Shown: positions 1 through 11,473, counted from the first letter of the stretch. The stretch is 64,000 nt of DNA from Henricia sp. BOLD:AAB3569 (GCA_037783545.1 JBBELK010000504.1:744001-808000); one strand, 5' to 3'. Notes: generated from the letters alone by a model not told the origin. Numbers and translations are program-made.

Positions 1-76
1 ACAAAGTGACTACTCGTGCTTGACATGCTGTGACAATGTAACTGCCCCCTGTCATGGCCGCCGTGCAAAGGCTCTA
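1..76. repeat. Right end of a TAGACCCTTTGCAC-family inverted-repeat element
   Basis: The segment carries the CTGCCCCCTGTCATGGCC motif followed by CGTGCAAAGG and CTCTA. These are the terminal bases of a family present in full at 13742-14343, 4331-4801 and 27406-27552. The left end lies outside the window. Confidence 0.6.
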
Positions 77-290
77 TTGCCTAGGCAACCAACAAAAGAT
101 GACGTATTCACTTCGGCAGTCTATTAGAGGATTTGGTATGGTTAGGTTTAACTTGAGTTTATTTATTTATTTATTTTTTTTCTTTCTTTTTTTAAGTTGT
201 TATAATTTGAATAAATAATTTAATTTCTGTTCATTTCTGAAACCATTTCCTTTGTGTCCCACAAGTGTTGTGTGTTATGGGAAGGTTAAT

Positions 291-540
291 GACTCGAGAC
301 TTCTTGTGGGTCTTGATTACTCTTTCCCCGCATGTCAGTCTGACTTCCCGTGTTTGGTCTGTGATGCGGTGCATGCAGCGCGTCCTCTGGACTGGTGGCC
401 TGTCAAATCAGTCTTCTGAGACAGAGGAAACTGAAGAAAACAGATTGGACAGGCCACCGGTCCAGAGGGCTCACTGTGCACTGCGCATTGCAGACCGAGC
501 ATGGGAGGTCAGACTTGGGCAAGTCTACGACTTGAGTTAT
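291..540. repeat. Imperfect foldback element
   Basis: The left arm (from about 291) and the right arm (to about 540) are diverged inverted copies of each other. Both contain CCTCTGGAC and TGGCCTGTC in opposite orientation near the centre (about 391-465). The open frame at 265-570 comes from this foldback and is not a gene. A small palindrome, ATTGGCGGACCGCCAAT, follows at 539-555. Confidence 0.55.
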
Positions 541-769
541 TGGCGGACCGCCAATAATTCAAAATATTGACAGTAATTGTTCGATAACTAAACGTCAGTT
601 GATTTATTTTTTCTTTTTCGTTGATGTCTCATTTGAAAGTGAGGTGCTACACCCAAAACACATGGACTGTTTATCTTTAATCCTCAACTCCCTGGGGAGC
701 ATGCAGTCCCGTGCAGCTTACGCGCACAGGGACTAATCAAACACATCAGCTTTCACTACTCTCACAGGT

Positions 770-840
770 AACCATTTCCTCCTGGGTGGAGAGAGGCAAA
801 GTGCCTTGTCCAAGGGTCTTGAGCTCGAATCACTAGACCG
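770..840. repeat. Possible SINE/tRNA-like fragment
   Basis: A short stretch with AAAGTGCCTTGTCCAAGG followed by GAGCTCGAATCACTAGACC resembles the conserved body of tRNA-like or LINE-linked interspersed repeats, also seen in better form at about 41530-41925. This rests on resemblance only. Confidence 0.3.
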
Positions 841-937
841 CCATGATGGTGTCAGATGTAACTGGGGCGAAAAAACATTTTGGGATCCCTAATTTAATTT
901 TAGGAACAACCCTTTGTGCCTAATCAGCATGAAAATG

Positions 938-1463
938 AAATAGACCGATCCAGTAAGCTCCGCCCATGTAGCAATTGCCTAGCAACACTACACACGTGCG
1001 CGCCCGTGCCCTAGTCAGCGCGTATGGAACACGTACGTACACGCACACAGAAACTGCACGCTCCCGAAAGCAAAATGTGCACTGTGACAAGTATCCGGTC
1101 GTGTGCGTGCGCGTACAACATGTTTGCTTTAAGCGTTACGCACGCGATTGAAAAAAAAACAACTAGACGCACAGCTAGCAGTTCGCATACGAACGCGGTG
1201 TAGGAAAGTGAATACAAAACATGGCACAACGACAAGCTAATTTTGGCGAGTTTTATAGGTTTACACCAAAAGGTATTTATAAGTTAAAACCGGCTAGGGT
1301 CCTAGATCCTGGGAGCTGATAAAAATTATGTTTATTGTGTTTTTGCGTCACTCGTGCTGCAGTTTGCCATATCTCTGTGCAAATTTTGAGGACTCGGGTA
1401 ACGAAAATGGAGCTGTGATTGGTCAATTCCAAAATGGGCAGGGCTTAATGGATCGGTCTATTT
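938..1463. repeat. MITE-like element with AAATAGACCGATCCA termini
   Basis: The left terminus, AAATAGACCGATCCA..GCCCAT, is matched by the inverted right terminus, ATGGGCAGGG..TGGATCGGTCTATTT. The interior, about 1015-1230, is present again in inverted orientation at about 35540-35740, so this is a repeat family. The - strand open frame inside (1011-1235) is not supported as a gene. Confidence 0.7.
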
Positions 1464-1584
1464 GAGCGCAGCTCACATTTTGAGCTCATTCGCATGACTT
1501 GTGACTTTAACAACAAAATTTCACTGTACATGTATTTTTGTTTTTTTATTTTATTTTTATTTTTATTTATTATTGTGTCAACAG

Positions 1585-1752
1585 GGCATCGGTGAGCCAG
1601 CACTAAGCCTTGCTTCTTCTGTCTTCATTGCGGTCAAAGATGCAATCCAATCAGCAAGAGAAGACGCCGGCCTGCCAGGGCTATTCCACCTTGACTCCCC
1701 AGCTACTGCAGAGAGGATCCGCATGGCTTGTCAAGACCAGTTCACTAAACAG
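1585..1752 (+). CDS. XDH: Xanthine dehydrogenase/oxidase, C-terminal exon (gene partial at 5' end)
   Basis: This is an internal exon of 56 codons, bounded by a TTGTGTCAACAG acceptor and a CAG|GTACAC donor, phase 0 at the end. The translation begins GIGEPALSLASSVF and ends SPATAERIRMACQDQF-TKQ. In xanthine dehydrogenase this is the end of the molybdenum-cofactor domain. The Glu of GEP corresponds to the catalytic general base (Glu1261 in the bovine enzyme) and is present here. The enzyme oxidises hypoxanthine and xanthine to urate in purine breakdown, in the cytosol or peroxisome. Aldehyde oxidases are close paralogues and share the motif, so XDH versus AOX cannot be decided from 56 residues. 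No further upstream exon was recognised in bases 1-1584, so the gene mostly lies outside the window. Confidence 0.85.
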
Positions 1753-2075
1753 GTACACAATATACCCTATTCACCCGTTTTTACGGTTCAATTGTGTCCC
1801 CTGAATCAGTGAATAGTCTACAACAAAATTTAGAATATTTGTTGGGCGTGGGCACTTTACACTTTTGGCAGTTGACCTCGAAGGTCATTCAATAATCTTG
1901 CTTCTGGAAAGACAGTGCTTTGCCCAGACTGCTCTCTGGCAGAGTTGTAACGAGTCTCCCTCTGCTCGAGTCCCAAGTCAAGTCAAACTGCCTTTGAGTC
2001 CCAAATCAAGTCAAACTGCCTTCGAGTGTCAAGTCAAGTCAAGTCAAGTCAAACTGCCTTCGAGTCCCGAGTCCC

Positions 2076-2313
2076 GAGTGCCTTTGAGTCCCGAGTGCCT
2101 TTGAGTCCCGAGTGCCTTTGAGTCCCGAGTGCCTTTGAGTCCCGAGTGCCTTTGAGTCCCGAGTGCCTTTGAGTCCCGAGTGCCTTCGAGTCCCGAGTGC
2201 CTTCGAGTCCCGAGTGCCTTCGAGTCCCGAGTGCCTTCGAGTCCCGAGTGCCTTCGAGTCCCGAGTGCCTTCGAGTCCCGAGTGCCTTCGAGTCCCGAGT
2301 GCCTTCGAGTCCC
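2076..2313. repeat. 17-bp minisatellite, 14 copies
   Basis: The unit GAGTGCCTTTGAGTCCC repeats exactly every 17 bases from 2076 to 2313. The first six copies carry CCTTTGAG and the last eight CCTTCGAG. It sits in a wider field of AAGTC/GAGTC pentamers (about 1970-2660). Because 17 is not a multiple of 3, open frames appear on both strands with a 17-residue period; these are not genes. It lies in the last intron of the XDH-like gene if the 4912 exon is right. Confidence 0.95.
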
Positions 2314-2999
2314 GAGTCGAGTAGTCACAACAATAAATTTGTTCAAGCTAATTTCAAAATGAGTCTAAACGCTGAAACTTGCATTCGTGTAGGGTATTTT
2401 TGTTGTTCTGGCCAAGAATGCTCCATGTAAAAAAAAAGCTTAATGCTGAAATTATTTTTGGCAGACCCGAGTCAAAAAATGTACAAGTCTGAGTCAAGTC
2501 GTCATTTGAGGCTTGAGAGTCAAGTCATTTGAAGATCAAGACTCAAGTCAAGTCATCTGAGGTTTGAGTCTCAAGTCAAGTCAAGTCAAGTCAGTGAAAA
2601 TCGAGACTTGAGTCGACTTGAGTCCCGAGTATCAAGTCCCGAGTCATTACAACCTGCTCTCTGCTCAATATGATCGCTTGCATTCCACGTAACTCCAGTG
2701 AAAGTAGTACAACCAGTCTATGCAAGGCATTGTCTTTCCTAGAGCAAGATGGCTGACAGTTGCTTTACTCAGGGAGTAAATATTGTATATATAGTTCAGT
2801 GGTTTGAGATTCCAAGTTTGTCACTTTGTATGCCAAATAATTGTCCAATTTCTCGCCCTTGATTTCCATAGTGCATGTCACCAGAGCCAGGAACCTACAC
2901 ACCATTCTTCATTCGACCGTAATCGGAGGCTTCACTGAACCATTCCAAGGTAGAATCTCCAGTCGCCCTGTTTTGTTATGCAAGTCTCCCAAGGCTGAA

Positions 3000-3223
3000 T
3001 ACTGTAAAAGCCAATATTTTCGCGTACAGATATTTTCGTGCATTTCAACATCACTGACATTTTCGCGAGTTGTTATTTTCGCGGATGGAAATTATGTTTT
3101 GTTTCAGGGATCGCCACAATTGTTGCAAACAATATTTTCGCGGGTTGTTATTTTCGCGGGCTCTGTCTGGTGCGCGAAATGCGCGAAAATAAAACCACCG
3201 CGAAAATTTCAGCTTTTACAGTA
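3000..3223. repeat. MITE with TACTGTAAAAGC termini and TTTTCGCG motifs
   Basis: The ends are TACTGTAAAAGC and GCTTTTACAGTA. The interior is a series of ATTTTCGCG and CGCGAAAAT words in opposite orientation in the two halves. Confidence 0.8.
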
Positions 3224-3650
3224 GTCACTTAGGGCTACAAAGTTGTAAATGATATTTTTTTAAAAAGACAAAAACCCAACACAAGGCACAATACAATACT
3301 TTACCGCGCATGGTTAATGACTTCTTGAATTAAAAATACACCCCCGCCTATGTACAGCAATGTTTGGAATAATCAGGGCATTAACTGTTTAAGGTGAGGC
3401 TTAAGACAGACATATTTGCAATATAGAAAGAAATTTGTTCATGTTGCACTTAAACTGGGATATATTTTAAGATGACATGATTCAGGTGAAGCCATATGAT
3501 AAATGAAACCACATGAATATCTTACAATATTTGCTTTTTGGAATAGATACAGCAAGAGGGTGAAGGCGGGCTAAAAAAAAGTGTAGTCTGGCCGATGGCT
3601 CAATTCAAGATCAGCAAGAATATTTGAACACATCCCACATGTAGTACTAC

Positions 3651-4230
3651 GTGTCAAAAAAAAAAGATGTCCTACTTTTGATCTTGAATAACTTTATCAT
3701 TTTTCAACGGATTTAAAACAAAATGTCACATCATGTAAACAAGGTCTGACAAATTTCCTTGAGTGAATTTCATCAGTTTTGTCCAAGAGGTTGGGATTTA
3801 AACACAATACGAAAAAACCTCTAAATTTGAGATTTTGCCACTTTCGACTTGGCATCCGTCATTGTCAAGGAAATTGTCATGTCTGAGGTCCCTTTGCACC
3901 TCTTGATGAATTGCGCGAAATGATCGAGATGGTTTGCGTAACATTTGGAGTGATCCCGCTTTTCCTCGGAAACTTTCGGCTCAGTACACACATTCCACCA
4001 CCGTCTCCAGCAACGTATTGATGTTGAAGGAGGCCAAGTCGAAAGTAGCGAATTCTGAATTTGTTTTCGTATGCCGTTTAAATCTCAACCTTTTGGACAA
4101 AACTGATGAAAATCACTCAATAAAACTTGTCGGGCCTCATTTACATGATGTAAAATTTTGGTTTAAATCCGTTGAAAAAATGACAAAGTTATTTAAGATT
4201 AAAAGTAGGACATGTTTTTTTGACATGTAT
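3651..4230. repeat. Foldback element, about 290-base arms
   Basis: The first half (GTGTCAAAAAA.., TTGATCTTGAATAACTTT.., CAGTTTTGTCCAAGAGGTT) returns inverted in the second half (AACCTTTTGGACAAAACTG.., AAAGTTATTTAAGAT.., TTTTTTTGACA). The 102-residue open frame at 3934-4242 lies inside this arm and is not considered a gene. Confidence 0.75.
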
Positions 4231-4330
4231 AAGACTCAATGAAGCTGCGGAACAATGGCTTATGTTTCCCCGACCAAATTTGCTGCATGATGCTGGATAC
4301 TATCAACATCAAGTGTGGAAAGATAGCATA

Positions 4331-4801
4331 TAGACCCTTTGCATGGGCAGCCAATCACGTTGTCACCGTGTGTCATGCATGAATAGGCACTTTGTGGATC
4401 TATTGTTACATCATTTAAAGGCCCTATGTATCATTCGCAAGATACAACTTTTAGCAGATTCGTGGAATAAGAGTAACATATCTGAGGAAGAATGTTGGTA
4501 AACTAGCCTGAAGAAATTTTAGCTACATAGATGCATCAGTGCTTCAGAAAACCTAGAAAAATCTATATATGGATTTTGTGTACAAGTGAAACCCACCTTC
4601 GGTTGTCAATTTCCAACATGATCGAAATACCATTTTTGACAGAAATATATTCATGTGGTGTTTGTTACATTTGCTATCAACACTTTGAGTAAGGTTTTTC
4701 TTGTCAACTCATGAAAAACAAAATTGGGTCATTGCAAATGATACAATAGGCCTTTAAATATGAAAACGTGCCCCCTGTCATGGCTGCCGGTGCATAGGGT
4801 C
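4331..4801. repeat. TAGACCCTTTGCA-family element with a second MITE nested inside
   Basis: The outer ends are TAGACCCTTTGCATGGGCAG and the inverted CTGCCGGTGCATAGGGT. Inside, 4414-4758 is an independent element with ends TTTAAAGGCCCTATGTATCA and TGATACAATAGGCCTTTAAA. A related one-sided copy of the inner element occurs at about 26113-26290. Confidence 0.75.
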
Positions 4802-4911
4802 AGGAGCACCAAGCCCAGATGCGACAACAGTATTCCGTTATAGGATCTCTGATCACCTCTTTGATTTTACATGTGTGACATTCTGATCACTAATTCTTTC
4901 TTTCCATCCAG

Positions 4912-4980
4912 GTACGAGTGGAACATAGAGCGATGATGTGTGCAGCGATGATTGAGTGCAGTCAGAAGTTCATACTTTGA
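4912..4980 (+). CDS. XDH: Candidate terminal exon of the XDH-like gene
   Basis: A good acceptor (TTCTTTCTTTCCATCCAG) precedes a 22-codon open frame in the phase expected from the donor at 1753, ending in TGA. An AATAAA signal follows 20 bases later at 5001-5006. Its peptide (VRVEHRAMMCAAMIECSQ..) does not clearly match the usual XDH tail, which ends shortly after a CxTGxPxxCxPW-type segment. Either an exon between 1753 and 4911 was missed, or this lineage has a diverged C terminus. The call rests on position, phase and polyA signal rather than similarity. Confidence 0.4.
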   Translation, partial: VRVEHRAMMCAAMIECSQKFIL

Positions 4981-5000
4981 GTGCTAATGCAAGAAACAGG

Positions 5001-5006
5001 AATAAA
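5001..5006 (+). promoter_or_regulatory. Polyadenylation signal AATAAA
   Basis: A canonical hexamer lies about 20 bases after the TGA of the candidate terminal exon of the XDH-like gene. It is the best support for a transcript end here. Confidence 0.45.
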
Positions 5007-5254
5007 AACGATGAGTCTGGAGACATTTTTTTTTTACCATAATTCATTCAACACAAAAACCATGCATGGATTTTTCAGGTTTTCTGAAGTATTACTGCAT
5101 CTATGTGGCTGAAATTTCTACAAGGCAGTTTATCAACATTACTCTTTAGTTATGTAATGCTGTTTTTAAAATATTTCCAATCATGTAATCGGTCTTTAAC
5201 CAGACATAGGATGAGAGAAAAATCATACGGTCCTCATTGGAATTTGAACCTGGG

Positions 5255-5410
5255 GTGGAAGGACAGGGGTAGGGGACGGGATGAAATGATGGCGGTGGTG
5301 AGGGAACTAGGGTGAGAGACAAGGTTGTGGTGGGGAGTATAGAACAGGGGTGGGGAGGGGAGGGAAAAGGGTGAGGGGGACAGAGATGGGGATGGGGGTT
5401 GGGACCGGTT
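5255..5410 (+). repeat. Purine-rich (GGGGTAGGGGA-type) tract
   Basis: The + strand is almost pure G/A with GGGG runs (for example GGGGTGGGGAGGGGAGGG). The opposite strand is therefore a pyrimidine tract and gives a proline-rich spurious open frame. Confidence 0.7.
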
Positions 5411-6183
5411 AGTATTTTTTTAGTTACATTAATTAATGGTATAAAGGAAAGACATTTTGATTCATATGTTGCAGTGAGCAATGGCAGTTTCGCCATTCTA
5501 GTTTTTAATCAATATTTGCTATATTTACCCGTTTACAGTGAAATTTCTTTGCCTGAATGGTATTCTGGTCAAGAAAAGGGGATTTTTAAGCTGTCGTATT
5601 TTTCCAAAATTTTCCAAATTGAGTTTGAAAGTGGTAATACCGGGACAATTTTACTATAATTATTGATGTCGGAGACCGTGATTCGATATGAGTACGATCT
5701 CTATGTTTTTGTGTGCATGTTTATTATTCATAATTGTGTACATATGCTAATCAGGCCACGTAGATCGTCTGAAGAAACTTTGAAGTTGCACATTTCCGTT
5801 GAATAAATATGCTGCAAATTTAACATATATGTTAATTGATTTGGACAGTGAATGGTGCCCAAAAAGATCCCTAATAATTAGTTATATTAACTACCAATCT
5901 TACTCATGTACACCATACCGAGAGATTGTTGTTTAAAAGAATTATATACTTTGTGAAGGGACCTTCGATCACGGCGTATTAATACGTAAAAGGCCGTTAT
6001 GCTCGCGCTATCGATGATAAAGTTTCTTCACCGGGCCTCTCTCTCCCTCTTTCTCTTTGGAGCGCCATGCTAAGCAGTCGAATTTTGTTGTCTATTTCGC
6101 AAAGAAATGCGGTGTTAGAATAATAGTATGTGAAATCATATATTGCAGTAAACAGCTCGACAGAATTTTTGCGGTACATGTAC

Positions 6184-6324
6184 TTAAAGGCAGAGGCTCG
6201 TCTATGCGCGCGTTAGGCCAAATTCGTGCCACGAAATACGCAGCTCCATGCCTTTGCTATGGAGCTGCGTATTCCGTGACACGAATTTGGCCTTACGCGC
6301 GCATAGACGAGCCTCTGCCTTTAA
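6184..6324. repeat. Near-perfect palindromic MITE (TTAAAGGCAGAGGCTCGTC)
   Basis: Two arms of about 65 bases are inverted copies with only a few mismatches, meeting near ATGCCTTTGCTAT. The ends are TTAAAGGCAGAGGCTCGTC. Related copies are at 33836-33945 and 37839-38303. The TTAA at both ends fits insertion at TTAA. Confidence 0.85.
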
Positions 6325-6881
6325 AAGCATATCGGCGATAATAAGGCCTATGGGAGACTTTGGACTTTCCTGTTTTGGCCATTTGGTGTACGGTTATCGG
6401 ACGGAGCATTTGCCGATATGTCGTCTTACCTGGTTACTGACATTTTGTGCAAGAAGGGTGACCGTTATGCCAACATATTTTTGTATTAATTGGGTGAGGC
6501 GATCGATAACCTGATAGAAACATTTGTAAAAATTATTAATAGAAGCAAACTTGGCATGTTTGTTTAACGATTATGTTTGAAATACATTTTTATATGAAAT
6601 AAGATATTGCATTGGTTTATCGGATTTACAGCCACTAATATATGCTGTAGTGTTTAGTTTTGTTAATGAAAAGCATGTGTTGCATGTGTCTGTAGTTAGG
6701 TGTTCTTAGAAAGTGGCCTACGACAAAACGTAAGCTGATATTTTTATACAAGTAACAATATGCACATGTAGGCTCTATACAGTTGAATTAAGACAGCTAT
6801 AAGGTTAGATTGGGTGCGCTAAGATCAGAGGTGTGTGGAAATTCGGCAAGAGCTGACGATTTACTGTCTCGGGTACGCTGA

Positions 6882-7010
6882 TATAGACCGTGGAGTACCT
6901 TTTGTTACTGAAACCGTTCAACAATGGAAGCACAATATGTGCAACCATGCATGTCCTCAAGGAATAAAGAAACTGCCCCACGAAATGGCGGCTATTCGAT
7001 ACGATCTATG
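6882..7010. repeat. MITE with TATAGACCGT..CCGCCATTTCGTGG termini
   Basis: The left part TATAGACCGT and the right part CGAAATGGCGGCTATTCGAT plus ACGATCTAT bracket an interior (AACAATGGAAGCACAATATG) that is repeated at 24881-25029 and inverted at 25107-25255. Confidence 0.75.
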
Positions 7011-7733
7011 GCTAGGTATAGTGATATTCCCAAAGCACTTCTGCAGTTATAGCAAACTTATCCAGCCTCTGGAAAGTTTGGTTAAATTCAAAGTTGTTTC
7101 GGCCAGTGCATATGTTTATGATCAGATATCGTCTTTTGACTCGTAGACCGCTGCCCCCTGTCTGATGTACAATATACACCTGTTATGTCAAGCAATTTTC
7201 CTAAGAACATATATTCTTGCGTTCTTATGCCGTGCTGCTGAAATACTTTTTAATGTTTCAAAATCTTATTTAGTTTATAACTGGAGAGTAAATTCTAGAC
7301 AATTTTGTTCTACCACTTGCGTTTACGTTTGACAAAAACTCGGGAACAAGTTCATCTAGCGAATAAATAGAGATTCGTGGCCATCAAGTGCGAGATCGAC
7401 TTTGTTGTCCCGAGAAGGAGTAATTCTTCACCCTGGTGACCAGCTACCCTCATAAAGTTAAATATCGAGGCCATGATCGGTAACAGAAAAAAAACCTCTA
7501 GAAATAGGCCTACGGCACAGGTTTTCATTGGAAGGCCACACAATAACAATTTGGACGATTCAGATATTTAAAACACGTACAAAGATAACTACGATGGACT
7601 TGAAAAACCAGCTGACAGATGCGGCACCCAACCTCAAGTTTGACGTGCCGCGTCCGTAGCCAACACATGCGGAAATTAAATTTTGAACTTTTTAGGAACT
7701 TTGTAACGATCATCAACCACTTCATCCATAATT

Positions 7734-8710
7734 TTAAAGAACTAGAACCCCCCTTGACGAAAAATCCAGCATTTGCACCTTTTTCGAGGGCCTATCCCTC
7801 CAGCCGACTTACACCGCTGTTTATTTCAAATTGTCCTTTTTAAGTGGATAAATCGCAAGCAAAAGTTCGAAAAATGAAATTTCGCGATTTCTGAAACGCT
7901 CATTAGGTATTAGATATGCGCATGACCCCGTGACGCAATCCTGAGAAACACGAGTAAACACGGTCGCTAGTTCCATACGTTTACACGCAAAAAACCTCCG
8001 AAAACCGTCTCTGTTCATGGTGTTTTTTGAAGAATTTTTCTCGTGCAAAAAGCCAGAGATGTGCCCAGTAGTTGTGTGGTTGTATGCTTTGCCAAACACC
8101 ATAAAAAAAAGAGCAGAAAGAGTTTCTTTTTTATTACCAAGAAAGAAAAAAATGAGTCGCTCGTTCTAACTTGTACCGGCCGATGTGCATATCGTGGGAA
8201 CTATATACGGCCCGCAGGGACCGTTACATGCTGTACACAGACCGCTGTGAATGCCGTTCGTTCCGTGACACAACCACCGGTCGCAATGCACCAGTATTTA
8301 CTTCAAAAGAGCTTCAACGTGAGCCACAATTTCACCGTTTTTTCACCAAAAAGATAATAGTAGATTGTCATATTACATAAGTGTTTTTCACGTTTGTATA
8401 TAAAAAAACGTTTGTATACAAAAGGACAAAACAGGCATAATGAACATTCACTCCGTGTATTTTCCGTTCAACACTGCACAGACCGTTTTGTGTTCTTCTC
8501 AGGATGACGTCAAAACCCTGTTTATCAACAAACCAAATGACCTCGAGCGTTTCAGAATTTCGGGTGAAGAGGATCGGAACTGCTTTGCGTTTTAAGCAAA
8601 AGTCTGTCGATTTTTTTGTGGAAAACAAGTTGTGATGGTGTTGTATAGACACCTCCGTGATAAACAGGAAAACTTTAAAAAATGTGGACGGGGGGATTCT
8701 AGCTGTTTAA
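7734..8710. repeat. Interspersed element with TTAAAxAACTAGAACCCCCC termini
   Basis: The left end TAGAACCCCCCTTGAC is inverted at the right end as GGGGGGATTCTAGCTG. A shorter copy in the opposite orientation lies at 39127-39694 and shares several hundred bases (for example the CGAGAAAAATTCTT and AAACGTATGGAACT words). The two small overlapping open frames inside are not conserved between the copies. Confidence 0.8.
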
Positions 8711-9921
8711 GTTATCTTTCGAAATTACAAGCTGTACTTTCAATAGTAATTTAAAAAGTGATAAAGACCACCAAGACCCTTACTATTATAAAATTGCTCC
8801 ATTTGAAATTCAAGTTTTAAAAAGCGAATGAGCGCAACTATTTCAGTTTGACAGTTCAAAAACTATTGTCCAAGTCCTCGATAAGAGAAACGAAGCTTGA
8901 ACACTAAATGTATCCATTGGTCTGTAGCCTCAAGGGAATCTGTTTATATTTAATTACCCCGAGGATGGAGATTTGTAGCCGATTATACGGAAAAAAACAA
9001 AGTGCGTAGCTTACGCTTACGCATTGCGTATATGGTTTCGTGAAACTCGGCTGCAGTTGATGATGAATAGATGAAAGTCCATGTTACACGAAATTACAAA
9101 ATATTTCGTCAATCTAGAAATTCAACTGCCTAGCATGGCCAAGTACACCCAAAGATATGTATATATTATTTTGTTTTTATAGACTATAGGCAACTGTATG
9201 TTTGACCAATAAATATGCAACTTGGTTGGATTTTAGAACTTCGGACGATACCTTGGCGCAAGGGATCGAGCGGTATATGGTGGGGCATAAATTGAAATCG
9301 AACTTTATAGTACCCGACGAGCAGAAACAGAATGGTACGCGAAAATCTCGATCAGTCACACCCGAATAACTTAAAAATAATGTTTACGAGGGTCATTCGA
9401 AAGTTATAGCCTCGCTATAGAAAGATTAGTAACGAAATCTGTGGGGATTCTGAGGGTGTTATCATGATAAACTATACTTGAAAAGGGTTGAACTACTATA
9501 ATAATTGGGGGGAGGGGGGGGGGGGGGGGAGATAACGCATCAGGACACGAAACCAAACGGACCGAGCAGATGCTGTACGAGATGCGAGACGGGATGGGAT
9601 GATGGGGCAGAAGTATAGTCTCGTACCCAGACCTATACTGTGGATGCTTGCACATCAGGTCTGGGGAATCACGATGAAAGCTCATCGCTGATAGGTTAAA
9701 CACCATTACCAATTCGTGAGCCGTCGTTGATAGTACGTGGTAAGTGTTTCAAATGCTATGCGGTACCTGTTGTGGTTGAATTTGACCGAGATTGGGACAG
9801 AATTATTCGAGTTTGACGAGGACAACTTCATAAAGAAGTGCCAGCTATATAGAAACCTGTAATGTAATGTAATGTAATGTGGGCGAAGAAGGTGCGTGTC
9901 ATATTTCTTGTAAAGACCATT

Positions 9922-10807
9922 TGTGACCCGCTCTGCGAAAAAGGGTCTTAAAGGGCCCCCTTATTTATTATTTTTATCAATGAAATCTATGCTTTAAAAC
10001 CACTCTACTCAGTTAAAGTCATACAAATCCTATTTGGAGCTTGCTTTGGGGGTTAAAACAAAGGTTTTTAGTTTTTATGCTAATGAAAATATGCATATTC
10101 ATGACCAAGGTCACGACGTCACAAGAGGCAAACACAGGAAAATCACATTGAACTGTGCACAAAAGATTCCACTTTTTTCTCAATTTTCCTGAAACTTTTG
10201 TAATCCATGGCTGTTTGAGTTTGATTTACATGTTGCCTGCTGTAAGCCATGACAAAACGGGGTAGAAACTGCAGCAATTTGCCACAAGTCCAACTTGAAG
10301 TCTTATGTTTTTTCTTAACTTTTCCCTTCCGTCTTCCTTATGTGATGCACTCCAAACAGCGCCCTCTGTCTGTGATTTATTGCAGTGAAATCTTCAAAGT
10401 TGAAAAAGGCCACCTTTTATTGATTTTACATCCAAACGAACAATAGTATGTCTTGCTGAACAAGTAATCCGTTATTATGAAGCAAAGCTTAGGCACAAAG
10501 TTGTTTAGCATGTCACATATGCAGGCCCTTTAAGTCGCGCTGGCTAGTATTCTTTTTGCGACCATCAAAAGAAATCCGCGGCAAATCCACGCTCAATAAA
10601 ATACCAAAACACAATGGAAATTCCTGGCGGTGCCCAGATACCGCCTGGAATGTCTGTGTTCCCCCTGGAATGTCTGCGTTACGCCTGGAATTTCTTTTGT
10701 GTTTAGGTATTTTAATGAGCGTAGAAATGCCACAGATTTCTTTTTATGGTCGCAAAAAGAATACTAGCCAGCGCGACTTAAGACTCTTTTTTGCAGAGCG
10801 GGTCACA
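9922..10807. repeat. Nested TTAA-associated elements (three layers)
   Basis: The outer inverted ends are TGTGACCCGCTCTGC (9922) and GCAGAGCGGGTCACA (to 10807), each followed inward by GTCTTAA or TTAAGAC. Between them lie element A (9948-10533; ends TTAAAGGGCC and GGCCCTTTAA) and element B (10530-10781; ends TTAAGTCGCGCTGGCTAG and CTAGCCAGCGCGACTTAA). All borders are TTAA, the target of piggyBac-like transposases. A free copy of A lies at 36413-36966. Confidence 0.85.
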
Positions 10808-11169
10808 TTTGGGGTGTGTTAAGGTACTGATTTATGTGCAGCCTCCTGAGCTTTACCCGAGGTGCTTCTGATAATGGCCAAAAGCTTTGCAGGGGTCCCG
10901 CACCGAAATTCAGTGCGGGCCTCAACCAATCAGTGATTAGCTCTTCTTGTGATTCCCTAGACCTGATGTGCGAGCATCCACAGCAGGTCGGGGTACGAGT
11001 CTAGGGTAGAAGGTTATTAATAAGATGATGGGATGGAGGGAGAGGGTAGTGTGAGACAGATTTGGATGATGGAGTTGGGTGGATGGCGGATAGGGTGGCT
11101 TGTGCGGTGCAGTCATGGGAAAAATCACCTTTTCTTATTAGTTGTATAATACCCACTGTTAAATGATTC

Positions 11170-11300
11170 GAACCAGCCATTCAACACCGGACATGCAATT
11201 ACCTCGGTCATTGAGTGCAAGGTGAAGGTGTTTATACATGATTTCATGGGTTGAAGTCCCATCCGAGCGCCCAATGAAGTTTTTTTTTCTCATAATGTCT
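11170..11300. repeat. Possible tRNA-derived SINE fragment
   Basis: The segment has a B-box-like GGTTGAAGTCCCATCC context and a downstream TCTTTGGGAAACACGACACAATG. A similar arrangement (GGCTTGAGTTCCCACC.. then TTCTTGGGAAAAGCACTAAC) is at about 25585-25700. The two together suggest a short interspersed repeat family. Weak evidence. Confidence 0.3.
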
Positions 11301-11473
11301 TTGGGAAACACGACACAATGCTGACAAAGTTGTCAGGAAAGGGTAAGAGAACCCCTACATTTATTCTCTCTACAAATGTTAAATCACCTTCCTTGATGAG
11401 TTACGTATACAGCAGAGATTTGAATTCATATAGAAAGCCAAGAGGCTTCGACGTTCTAGTTTTAAATTAATGA

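Noticed and set aside
2044..2430. Overlapping open frames on both strands (60-100 codons)
   Set aside because: They are produced by the 17-bp minisatellite and have only a periodic low-complexity translation.
10249..10446. Frame conserved between 10249-10446 and 36557-36919
   Set aside because: The conservation is that of a repeated DNA element present in both places. The peptide has no domain and both copies lack a plausible gene context.
11170..11300. Possible tRNA gene
   Set aside because: A B-box-like segment is seen but no cloverleaf can be folded by eye, so it is listed only as a weak SINE-like fragment.
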